DNA of 64,000 bases from Tritrichomonas musculus (Eukaryota > Parabasalia > Tritrichomonadida > Tritrichomonadidae), in the NCBI GenBank assembly GCA_039105265.1, contig JAPFFF010000004.1, positions 6,677,501 to 6,741,500 of the forward strand, read 5' to 3'. Positions 1 to 8,598 of the stretch are shown here, in pieces; the first letter of the stretch is position 1; every line of letters begins with the position of its first letter. The notes below the pieces were generated by a model, which did no database searches, was not told the DNA's origin, and worked only from the letters and a program-made list of their open reading frames with translations. The translations under genes and the position numbers were made by a program.

Positions 1-548
1 TAAAAATGTTTCAAAATCATACATCAAAAATAGAATAGAATGTAGAATCATATAAAAAATGAACTGGAAAAATAAAAGTTTTTTTTTTTAATATCACAAC
101 ATATACATTGTTTCAAAAAAAAATTAGTTTATTAATTTATAATCAGTGTCACTTATATATTCTTTTTATTGTGTTAAAATTCTTTTTTTTGGATATGTTG
201 ATATCACAATTTATACTGTTTTTTTGGCAAAATTTTATAAATAAATATGTATAAAATTAGTGTATTCAAAGCCAAACAAGACATAATTGGAATAATACAT
301 TTCATTTTGGGTTTTACCATTTTGATCATATGAAAATATTTTTGATGAATGAAATCTTTTGATTGATGACTAAACAAAGAGTTAAATAAATTCATATATC
401 TATAATAGCAAGAGAAAATTTTTGTTTATCAACATATGCTATTTGATTTATAAATTTTGCCAAAAAATATAAGTGAGTTAATGTATTTGACTATTAAACA
501 TCGATCAAATATCTTTTGTATCATAGAACCTGCTATTAATGTCATCAT
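1..548. other. AT-rich stretch without a supported gene
   Basis: Very AT-rich DNA downstream of the minus-strand BspA-like gene. A 63-codon minus-strand frame at 204-395 has one hydrophobic segment but no recognisable family, and it lies where chance frames are common. I see no RNA gene or repeat here. Confidence 0.5.
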
Positions 549-3404
549 TTATGAAAAAAATGTTTCCTCTTTTTTTGGAATCATTATAAATAATGCTTCT
601 AAATTATTTTTTAAAGCATTTTTAATTTGTGAATATTCATTGTTTTCTATTATTTGAATATGTGAATAAATAAAAAATGAATCTGTTTCAATTTTGGTTA
701 ATTTTGGTGGAAAAGAAATACTTTGAATTGGAGAAAGATAAAAAGCTTTTTCTTTTATTTTTTGAAGTTCAGAATCTGGATTAAATTCAATTCTTTTGAG
801 ATTATGACAATTTGCAAAAGCCATATAACAAATTTGATTAACATTTTTTGGAATTTTTATTTGTCTAATTCCAGAAAATGAAAATGATGAAATTCCAATT
901 TTTTTAAGCTGTGAATTTTCTGGAATTTCAACATTTTCAAGTTTTTGACAACAATGAAAGACATAATCACAAATTTCAGTGATTTGGGGAGGAATAGTAA
1001 AATTCACAATTGATGAATGTGAAAATGCATCATTTTTAATTGTTTTGAGTTTAGAATTTTGTGAAATCTCGACATATTTGAGTTTTGAGCAATATTGAAA
1101 TGCATAAGATCCAATGACCTCAATAAAATCAGGAATTATGGCTTTCTCAACATTTCGGCATGAAAAAACCAAAACATCAAAATTTTCTTTTTCTAATGAT
1201 GATTTTCCAAGTATGAATTTATCTTTGTATAAAGTATAATTTTTGTTATTTTGCATTATTTTGATTTTGGTTAATTTTTGTAAACTGTTGCACCATCCTT
1301 CTTGAAAATGTGTGAAGCTTGAAGGAATTGTAAGACTTTCTATTTGGGATCCTGCAAAAGCATCAATACAAATGATTTGAAGTTCAGAATCAGGTGCAAA
1401 ATCAATTTGTAGAAATTCACAGTTATAAAAAGCTCCACATCCAATTTTTCTGACATGTTTCGGTATCATAATTGTTTTAATTAATGTTTGAGAAAAAGAT
1501 ATGTCGTCAATTATTTGAAGATTGGATTCTTTTGGTATTTCAACTTGAATTAACTTTCTGCAATTGTAAAATGATGCTTCACATATATTAGTGACACCAG
1601 GAGGTATGATAATATTTTCAATACTGGCACATGTAAATGCATATTTCTTAATGACTGTTAGCTTTGAATTTATTCCAAATTCAACAGTTTGAAGATTTTT
1701 ACATTTATAAAATGCATACTCATTTATTTCTATTAAATTAGTTGGAATATAAATATTTTTGACTGATGTATTATAAAATGCTCTTGCTCCAATGAGAATA
1801 AGCTTAGAATCTTTTGGGATATCAACTGTATGAAGTTTGGCACATGAATAAAATGCATCTTCATAAATACGAATGAGATTTAGAGGTATTTTTATGCATT
1901 CAATTGCAGATGCAGAAAATGCTCCAGTTCTAATTTCTCTAAGCTGAGAATTTGATCCAATTTCTACATTCACAAGTTTAGAACATCCTTCAAATGCATA
2001 CGATCCAATTACTTCAATAAAATCTGGAATTATAGCCTCTGTTATATTGCGAAAAGCAAAAACTAAAACATCATATTTATCATTTTCTGGTGAAGATTTT
2101 CCAAGGATAAATTTATTATCATATATCACATATTTATTGTTATTTTGCATGATATTAATTTTGGCTAGTTTTTGTGTTTGGATACACCATCCTTCTTGAA
2201 GTTCTGGTAAACTGGTTGGATAAGATATTATTTCAATGTTTGAATGATGAAATGCTTCCATTTCAATTATTTGAAGTTGTGAATTTGAATGAATTTCAAC
2301 ATTTTGAAGTTTGTTGCAGAATGCAAAAGAATGTCTGCAAATCTTTTTGAGATGATATGGAAGGATTATCTTTTCAATTGAGGAAGAAGAAAAAGCATTG
2401 CTTTCTATTATTTGAAGCTTTGAATTCACAGGAATTTCGATGTTTCTAAGTTTTTTACATCCATTAAAAGCATATTTTGCAATAATTTCAATAAAATCAG
2501 GGATAATTACGCTTTCAATATCACGAGTTGAAAAAACAAGAGTATCATAGAATTCTTTTTTTGGCGATGATTTTGAAAGAATAAAGTTATTCTGATATAT
2601 TTTATAAAATTGATTATATGGACTTACATTTATATTGTTTAATTTAGATGTTTCTTTGAAGCATCCCTCTTTAAGTTCCTTTAGATTTGCTGAAATTGAA
2701 ATGCTTTCGATTGATGAATATGCAAAGGCTTCTTTTTCAATTATTTGAAGATTGGAATCATTCTTTATATCAACTTGTTTTAATTTGTAACAAAAATAAA
2801 AGGCTCGTTTGTCTATTTTAGTCAACGAAGAAGGAATATTAATGGATTCAAAAGGACAGCCGAAAAATGCATTTTGGCCAATAAATTTGAGTTTTGAATT
2901 ATTTGGGATATTGACTTCATGAAGTTTTTCACAATAAAAAAAAGCTTCTTCATGAATTTCTTGGAGATTTACAGGAATTGAAATACATTCAATTTGAGAA
3001 TGATAAAATGCTCTTTCCCCAATTGTTATAAGTTCCGAGTCTACTGAAAATTGAATTGTTTTAATGTTTTGGGTTTTTTTGAATGCCTTTTTATAAATGC
3101 CAATAACGGTGTAATCATGATTTTCATGATTAATTTTGTTTGGAATTATTATTGTTGTTTTTTCAAATGTACAACCAACAATTTCTGCTGTTTTTTGGAT
3201 TTCATTAATCGAATATATGAGACAATCTTGTATGATATTATTATAATTATGATTTTCAATCATTTTTTTTGATCTTCTAGAGTATAAAGAATTGTCTAGC
3301 CATAAAGACAATTCTTCTGCTGTATTGCCTATATTATCATCTATTTCGCTGATTTCTATATTGTCTTCAATATAACCAATAATATTCACATGATATTCAG
3401 ACAT
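549..3404 (-). CDS. BspA-like leucine-rich repeat (LRR_5) protein
   Basis: A 951-residue protein made almost entirely of about 23-residue LRR_5 (BspA/TpLRR-type) repeats of the pattern 'IxIPxxxxxIxxxAFxxCxxL', beginning near residue 85. Repeats occur in blocks separated by a recurring non-LRR segment that starts with 'EGWC' or 'EGCF' (near residues 248, 402 and 702) and contains 'KFILGKSS' and 'DVLVF..R'. In trichomonads this family is very large; some members are surface or secreted proteins implicated in adhesion, others look cytosolic. I see no signal peptide and no C-terminal membrane segment, so cell-surface location is not supported here. The C-terminal 'IMIP' matches the 'LMIP' of the second BspA-like gene at 24949-27612. 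The open frame continues upstream of this ATG to an in-frame TAG at 3426-3428 and then through a further 61-codon ORF, so the true start may be 3611. Confidence 0.9.
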   Translation of the reverse strand: MSEYHVNIIGYIEDNIEISEIDDNIGNTAEELSLWLDNSLYSRRSKKMIENHNYNNIIQDCLIYSINEIQKTAEIVGCTFEKTTIIIPNKINHENHDYTVIGIYKKAFKKTQNIKTIQFSVDSELITIGERAFYHSQIECISIPVNLQEIHEEAFFYCEKLHEVNIPNNSKLKFIGQNAFFGCPFESINIPSSLTKIDKRAFYFCYKLKQVDIKNDSNLQIIEKEAFAYSSIESISISANLKELKEGCFKETSKLNNINVSPYNQFYKIYQNNFILSKSSPKKEFYDTLVFSTRDIESVIIPDFIEIIAKYAFNGCKKLRNIEIPVNSKLQIIESNAFSSSSIEKIILPYHLKKICRHSFAFCNKLQNVEIHSNSQLQIIEMEAFHHSNIEIISYPTSLPELQEGWCIQTQKLAKINIMQNNNKYVIYDNKFILGKSSPENDKYDVLVFAFRNITEAIIPDFIEVIGSYAFEGCSKLVNVEIGSNSQLREIRTGAFSASAIECIKIPLNLIRIYEDAFYSCAKLHTVDIPKDSKLILIGARAFYNTSVKNIYIPTNLIEINEYAFYKCKNLQTVEFGINSKLTVIKKYAFTCASIENIIIPPGVTNICEASFYNCRKLIQVEIPKESNLQIIDDISFSQTLIKTIMIPKHVRKIGCGAFYNCEFLQIDFAPDSELQIICIDAFAGSQIESLTIPSSFTHFQEGWCNSLQKLTKIKIMQNNKNYTLYKDKFILGKSSLEKENFDVLVFSCRNVEKAIIPDFIEVIGSYAFQYCSKLKYVEISQNSKLKTIKNDAFSHSSIVNFTIPPQITEICDYVFHCCQKLENVEIPENSQLKKIGISSFSFSGIRQIKIPKNVNQICYMAFANCHNLKRIEFNPDSELQKIKEKAFYLSPIQSISFPPKLTKIETDSFFIYSHIQIIENNEYSQIKNALKNNLEALFIMIPKKEETFFS

Positions 3405-3425
3405 TTCATCATATAAATAAATTAC

Positions 3426-3611
3426 CTACGACATAATTTCTTTTGATATATTTTGTTGATCTAAATGTTTCAACCTCTTTTGTAACCTGAAAATTATATC
3501 AGACAATTTTTGTTCAAACTCTTCAGGTTCTTTGATCCATAATTGAAAAATGACATCAACACTTTGCAGAAAATCATAATTTATGGTATCTTCGTCATCA
3601 AAAGAGTCCAT
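3426..3611 (-). CDS. 61-codon acidic ORF in frame with the BspA-like gene (possible N-terminal part or uORF)
   Basis: Starts with ATG at 3611, encodes an acidic, helix-prone peptide beginning 'MDSFDDEDTINYDF', and ends at TAG (3428-3426). The distance from this ATG to the ATG of the 951-residue ORF is 207 bases, an exact multiple of three, and there is no other stop between the TAG and that ATG. The two ORFs are therefore one frame broken by a single stop. It could be an original N-terminal extension lost by a nonsense change, an upstream ORF, or a base-call error. The peptide matches no family I recognise. Confidence 0.45.
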   Translation of the reverse strand: MDSFDDEDTINYDFLQSVDVIFQLWIKEPEEFEQKLSDIIFRLQKRLKHLDQQNISKEIMS

Positions 3612-3893
3612 TATAAAATTGAATCTGAAATTTTAGTTTAAAAAATCTGCCCAAATGAAAGAGTAATACTAATATAACTTCATACATTAATATTAAATTG
3701 CTTTCTTTTATAAAATGTTAGCGATATAGAATAATATCAAGGGCAGATATTTTTTTAAAGAAAGTATTTACTTAACCAAATGCAATTAATATCTTTTATA
3801 AATAAAAATATTTATATCTGTGAAAATATGTTTATCTGTTGGTATATAAATATTATTAAAATGCTTTTTATTAAAAATCTCATAAATCCTTTT
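3612..3893. other. Upstream region of the BspA-like gene
   Basis: AT-rich spacer between the start of the BspA-like locus and the copied HECT fragment. I see no gene or clear element here. Confidence 0.4.
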
Positions 3894-4450
3894 ACTTTTG
3901 AAATCTTCGTCAAATCACAGATCAAACGATACATCGCATTCGATGACGAATCCGAGTCCGTGATGAGTCTCTTGTTGTAGATATCGGTGAACTTTTGTAA
4001 TGTCAAATTGAAGATCAAAATGAGACCTTTTTCACTGTTCGCGATTGCATGAAAGACGTCATTAATTGACGATGATTTGGTGTAATCAAAGACTTGCAAT
4101 GTCACTTGTTGAATGAGACTTGATAACAAAGTAGGTTGTTCATACAAATCTTTCAATAATTCGTCAGAATCGAAGTCATTCATATCAATGTCATCTGGAT
4201 CATTCTCTTGTCCAATTTGGACAATTTCATCGATAACTTTGGCTGTCATATCGAATGTTTCTTGAACCAAAGGAATCTCTTCACGAAGCAAGACATTCAT
4301 GTATATCAAAGCGCTCTTCATTACGATATGACGAACCATTTTAACAGTCATTTTCTTAGGAATTGAAGGAAGCTTATAAGCACGAATTAAATTATGACTT
4401 TCATTGAGTTTCAAAATGAAATCATTGATTTGATCAGCTTTTGGTGATTC
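3894..4450 (-). pseudogene. Segmental copy of an internal piece of the HECT gene
   Basis: These 557 bases match 10403-10959, the middle of the 1653-residue HECT-type gene, at a constant offset of 6509 with about six mismatches and no gaps (close to 99% identical). Both lie on the minus strand. The copy begins and ends abruptly inside the parental coding sequence. It therefore has no start region and no HECT domain. The frame stays open and continues for some 30 codons into unrelated AT-rich DNA (stop at 3812), giving a 200-codon ORF that is not expected to be functional. The copied piece lies in the alpha-helical region N-terminal to the catalytic domain and includes the acidic motif 'DPDDIDMNDFDSDEL'. 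The high identity points to a recent duplication or recent gene conversion. Confidence 0.9.
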
Positions 4451-4451
4451 T

Positions 4452-4603
4452 TTTATTTTGTGAAAAAAAAAAAAATGCTAAAAAAATTGAAATAATTTTA
4501 TTTGTCCTGGCAGATGGAACAAAATATTTCAGATAAATTATAGATATTTTTTATTTTGTGAATAAAAAAAAAAAAATGCTAAAAATATTGAAAGAATTTT
4601 GTA
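4452..4603. repeat. Two direct repeats of about 50 bp next to the HECT fragment
   Basis: The blocks at about 4452-4502 and 4549-4603 share 'TATTTTGTGAA', an A-run, 'ATGCTAAAAA' and 'ATTGAAA' in the same order, with a period of about 97 bases. They start exactly where similarity of the copied HECT fragment ends (after 4450), so they may belong to the junction or to the element that carried the fragment. They are low-complexity, so chance similarity cannot be excluded. Confidence 0.5.
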
Positions 4604-4632
4604 GGTCCACAGGTCCATGGACTTTAACAAGT

Positions 4633-6525
4633 CTACTTATAATGCCATATTTTTGTCATTGGCATTCTAACATCATATTTAGAAAATTCATACTTATTAA
4701 CTAAAATTTTTTCTCCGTTGATTGATAAATTTTTGAAAGCCTCCAAAGCTTTTTCTTTTGATTCTACACTTCCAAAAGAAATAATTATATTTTCATATTC
4801 ATCTTTTCGAACAAAAGAATAAGGTTTGTTATCATCTTCATCGGCAATTTTTTTTTCATTATCATTTTTTATATCACTATTATTATTTTCTTGATCATCA
4901 AAACCATCATCTTCATTATTTAAGTCATAATCATCATCATCATCAATAATTTCTTCTTTTTTTTCAACATCAGAACCATCTTCTTCATTATTAAAGTCAT
5001 TGTCATCATCATCATCGTCATCATCATCAATAATTTCTTCTTTTTTTTCAACATCAGAACACCTTATATTAACATTGTAGTTTTCATTTTTAATCTTATC
5101 AACAAAAATTTTACGACTCAAATAAGTCACATCATTTATTTTATTTTCATTCAAAATTAACAAAATATCATTAATTTCAATTCCAGCAGTATGAATAATT
5201 CTTAAAGTTTTCATTTCATCGATATTTTTTCTTGCTTCTTTTTGGTAGTCTTTCATTTTATCTTTATCAATTCCTGATTTTTGAAAGAAACCGAAAGGAA
5301 TGAGAACGCCTATAGGTTTTCTATTCAATTTGTTCATGAAAATTTTAGCCTTTTCAGTATCATTCAAATCATATTTATTGAAATTAATACGAGCCCACCA
5401 GCATTGTTCTTGTTCCATGTTATAAATGTGGATAGAAACAGGTTTAAAATCATCAGGAAAATAATTTTTTATTTCATTTTCAGTAATTTCAGGATGTAAA
5501 TTAAACATTCTTAAGGTTACACGAGTATATCCACAATTTCCTTCTTTGAAAATTGAAATTGCTTTTTTTGAATTTTCTGGATTTAGAAAAATAATATTTG
5601 CATTCAATTTTCCTTCTTCTCCGAAGGTTTTCATTGACAAAATTGGTCCAATATTTGATTCAATGAATTTTCGTAATAATGTTACATCATTGGGTGGTGT
5701 GGTTTCTGGAGTGAGATCCTTAATTGTAACCATATATTTTCCTATGTTATTTAGAGTATCCCTATCAATAAGTCGTTTGATGAATATGCTAATTCCATCA
5801 ATTTGGTAATCTTGAAATTTTTTGATAAAATCGTTCAATTCATCAATTTTGTTGAATTCTAAGAAAAAGTGGCGATCTAATCCTTTACTAAAACTGATTT
5901 CGCTTATATATTTGATCTTTTTGATTGGAGCTAATTGTTTCATTGTATCTTCAAAATCTTCACTAGACATCGTCTGTGATATATTGCTAATATATATCAT
6001 TGGAATTTGACTTATATCGGTCGTTATTTTGAGATTATTGATAATTAATGATAAAAGTGGAATTAATGATTTGGCATACTTTTGTTTTATCTTGATTTCG
6101 ATATAAAAATTGTAATTATCGTAATATTCGAATCCCGAGTCATATTTTTTAGGAACAAGTAGAGATATTAATCTTTTAATATAAATTCCAGTTGGCAAAT
6201 TCCAAATATAAAATTTCGTTTGAGATTCATCATCTTGATTGTTGTTCGTAAAAAAATTGGCTGATTTTATTTTTGTTGGCTCAATGTTGAAATGTAAAAT
6301 GGTGCTTAATTGTTTTCGTACATCATCGGCAAGCATTGGTGATTTTGTGAACAAATAAAGATATTTTTCATTATTAAAAATGGAAATTGAACGCATATAA
6401 AAAGCAAAATTTGGTTTATTAAGTTCTTTTGGAACTGGTTCAACATCCGAAATCAAAAATATTTGATGCCCATCTTTTGGAACTGTGTATCGATTTTTTG
6501 GAGGTTGATATTTTTTATTTCGCAT
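4633..6525 (-). CDS. Multi-RRM-type RNA-binding protein
   Basis: A 630-residue protein. Near residue 175 there is an RRM-like unit with an RNP2-type strand 'IYISNIS' and a later RNP1-type strand 'HFFLEF'. Similar strand-helix patterns occur at about 105-170 ('FYIWNLP'), 262-337 ('YMVTIKDL', 'ANIIFLN'), 332-410 ('LRMFNLHPEITENEIKNYF') and near the C-terminus ('NIIISFGS' then 'ALEAFKNL'). This resembles polyadenylate-binding or hnRNP-like proteins with degenerate RRMs; the exact subfamily is not clear. Between about 495 and 560 there is an acidic linker with a duplicated unit 'DVEKKEEIIDDDDD' followed by Asp runs. An ATG at 6525 opens the frame and stops lie upstream. Likely role: binding mRNA or another RNA; this is an inference from the fold pattern only. 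Confidence 0.7.
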   Translation of the reverse strand: MRNKKYQPPKNRYTVPKDGHQIFLISDVEPVPKELNKPNFAFYMRSISIFNNEKYLYLFTKSPMLADDVRKQLSTILHFNIEPTKIKSANFFTNNNQDDESQTKFYIWNLPTGIYIKRLISLLVPKKYDSGFEYYDNYNFYIEIKIKQKYAKSLIPLLSLIINNLKITTDISQIPMIYISNISQTMSSEDFEDTMKQLAPIKKIKYISEISFSKGLDRHFFLEFNKIDELNDFIKKFQDYQIDGISIFIKRLIDRDTLNNIGKYMVTIKDLTPETTPPNDVTLLRKFIESNIGPILSMKTFGEEGKLNANIIFLNPENSKKAISIFKEGNCGYTRVTLRMFNLHPEITENEIKNYFPDDFKPVSIHIYNMEQEQCWWARINFNKYDLNDTEKAKIFMNKLNRKPIGVLIPFGFFQKSGIDKDKMKDYQKEARKNIDEMKTLRIIHTAGIEINDILLILNENKINDVTYLSRKIFVDKIKNENYNVNIRCSDVEKKEEIIDDDDDDDDDNDFNNEEDGSDVEKKEEIIDDDDDYDLNNEDDGFDDQENNNSDIKNDNEKKIADEDDNKPYSFVRKDEYENIIISFGSVESKEKALEAFKNLSINGEKILVNKYEFSKYDVRMPMTKIWHYK

Positions 6526-6904
6526 TTGATAAAATTATCACTTTTTTTTTTAAAATTTTATTCTCAATTTTTCGAATTATATTTAGTCAAAATTTTGAAC
6601 CATAAAATTTAGTCAAAAAATTGAGAGAGAACTTTATCAAAGAATAACAAAAACGTAAAAATAAACAAAATATCCTTAAATTTTAGTTTACATTTCATCA
6701 AATGAAAGATCAAATCGTATTCTGAATATTTTTGAGAGGCAAAGGAATGGAATAAAGAGAAAATCTATCTTTAAGAATTAAGTCGAAAGATTTTCGTTCA
6801 ATAACTTTTTGAATACCAATGAACAGCCATATTATGTGTAACATAAATTCATGAACATTGAGATCATAAAAGGCCATAGTACCTTTTTATTAAAAAATCT
6901 CATA
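6526..6904. other. Spacer without a recognised gene
   Basis: AT-rich sequence between the divergently placed RRM-type gene and the discoidin-type pseudogene. It may include decayed 5' sequence of that pseudogene, but I cannot align it with confidence. Confidence 0.4.
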
Positions 6905-8405
6905 CTCCAATGAAAACGATTATTTGGAGTATGAATAAGAGTGAATCAAAAATAGAAGAACAAGAAGATAAGATTAATACTCTTTCAAATAAACTTGAAG
7001 AACATATTTTAAATAAAGAATATGAAGAATCTGAACGAATACATCAAATTATAACTATTGAAAAAGAAATAATCAACGAAAAGAACAATATGAAAGCTTT
7101 TTTGAATGATATTTCACAGAAAATTGAATATAAAGACGAAAAGATTAAAAAAGATTAATATCAAATCAAACAAGTAGTCTTGTTATTCTGATATCAATTA
7201 TCAGGTTTGGCACTTTTTTTAACTCAGATAATCGATAATAAAATGCTATCGATTGGAACTTTTATTTGATGAATTCGATTATCAAGTATGAAATGTGATA
7301 CAAAAAAAATATGCTTTTGATATCGAATCTTGATTAATCGAAACTAATACCTGAAAAAACCATTAAAAATAGTATTTTAATGGAATAAAATAAATATATT
7401 CTAACTTATTATGTAAAAGAATCAGCTTTTATTAAATTTTATAACGGATATGTGAAGTAATCAGTTAAAAAAGTACACAAAATTTTGATACGTTAAAAAA
7501 ATTTCAATATTGATAATCGATCTTTTATTTTTATTCATTATCGATATCAGAGAATAAATTTTTGATTTGATATTGATATCAGAAAAATGGATCAATTATC
7601 GATATCGAAAATCGAGACTTAACAAGCCTACAAACAAGAAGAAGAAATTTCAACAATCAAAGAAAAACAATCAGCAGAAATGTCTAAAATAGCACAATAT
7701 ACTAAAGAAATAACAAGCAAGCTTAATGAAATTGATGAGAAAGAAGAAATAAATCAAAAAATACAAAATAAACAAGACGAAGAAATATCACAAATCAAGG
7801 AAAAGCAATCGATAAATATTTCTAATATGAAACAATTTATTGAAGGAATAAGAAACAAGGTTAATGAAATTGAAGAAATCAACAAAAAAGAAAACAAATC
7901 ATAACAGAAAGATATTTCAGAAATAAAAAATGCAATTTCGCAACTTAAAGAACAGAAATCAACAAAAGAAATAACAACGAATACATCAGAAAAATATCAT
8001 CCATTTACGAGTGAAATAAATCTACATACGGAAGAATGAGAAGAGCCCATTCAAACATTTATTTATTGCATCACAATCATCAGGTGACATCTACAACTTG
8101 ATCGATCCAAACACAAAAGATGACTTTCAAATACATAATGTTGGAGGTTTCATTGAAATTGAATTACAAGAACCAGTTGATATCACAGGAATCACAATAT
8201 TTTCATCAGATAGCTATTTTCCAAAAACATTTGATATTGAAATAAATGATAAACTAATTCAAAACATTGAAGGATCGGAAGAACTGAATGGCAAAAATCA
8301 ATCGATGACGATTAATATTGATGATTCGAATCATCAATCGAGGAAAGAACTGAGACACTGGTGATAATAGCATCATAATCAAAAATATTGAACTTTTATC
8401 AATTA
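6905..8405 (+). pseudogene. Decayed copy of the BTB-like/coiled-coil/discoidin gene
   Basis: Similarity to the intact gene at 22480-24849 starts near 6910 (coiled-coil part) and runs to about 8402 (end of the first discoidin-like domain). Both the N-terminal BTB-like part and the second discoidin domain are missing. Parts are nearly identical: 8047-8135 matches about 23990-24080 almost base for base. Others carry frameshifts, stops and deletions, for example in the stretch before the first discoidin domain around 8030 and near the 3' end. The coding match is interrupted by the 456-bp inverted-repeat element at 7175-7630; across the insertion the coiled-coil reading resumes. Only fragments of 60-90 codons remain open. 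It is a partial, recently decayed paralogue. Confidence 0.9.
7175..7630. mobile_element. Non-autonomous hAT-like element (MITE) with 8-bp target duplication
   Basis: A 456-bp insertion in the discoidin-type pseudogene, flanked by a perfect 8-bp direct repeat CAAACAAG at 7167-7174 and 7631-7638. Ends are short inverted repeats: TAGTCTTGTTA at the left, and the reverse complement of the right end reads TAGGCTTGTTA (one mismatch in eleven). The inside has many ATCGATA- and GATATC-type motifs in both orientations and no ORF. An 8-bp target duplication with TAG/CAG-type termini is the signature of the hAT superfamily; the element is too short to encode a transposase. Confidence 0.85.
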
Positions 8406-8598
8406 TATATTTTTTTGAATTAGTAACTAATAGTCTGAATAAAATCGATTCAAATTAAAATATAAAATCATTTTAATTTGTGTTTTGCTTGACTTCAATT
8501 TATATGAGTTTTGATAGTCATACATATCGCCCATCATTAAAAATAAAATCAAATAAAAAGAATTTTAAATATTCATTTTTATTGAAAAGTGTCATCTT
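8406..8598. other. 3' spacer between discoidin pseudogene and HECT gene
   Basis: Short AT-rich region between the plus-strand pseudogene and the end of the minus-strand HECT gene. Nothing recognisable. Confidence 0.4.

Noticed and set aside
204-395. 63-codon minus-strand ORF with a hydrophobic segment
   Set aside because: AT-rich DNA readily gives hydrophobic chance frames; no neighbouring or family support.
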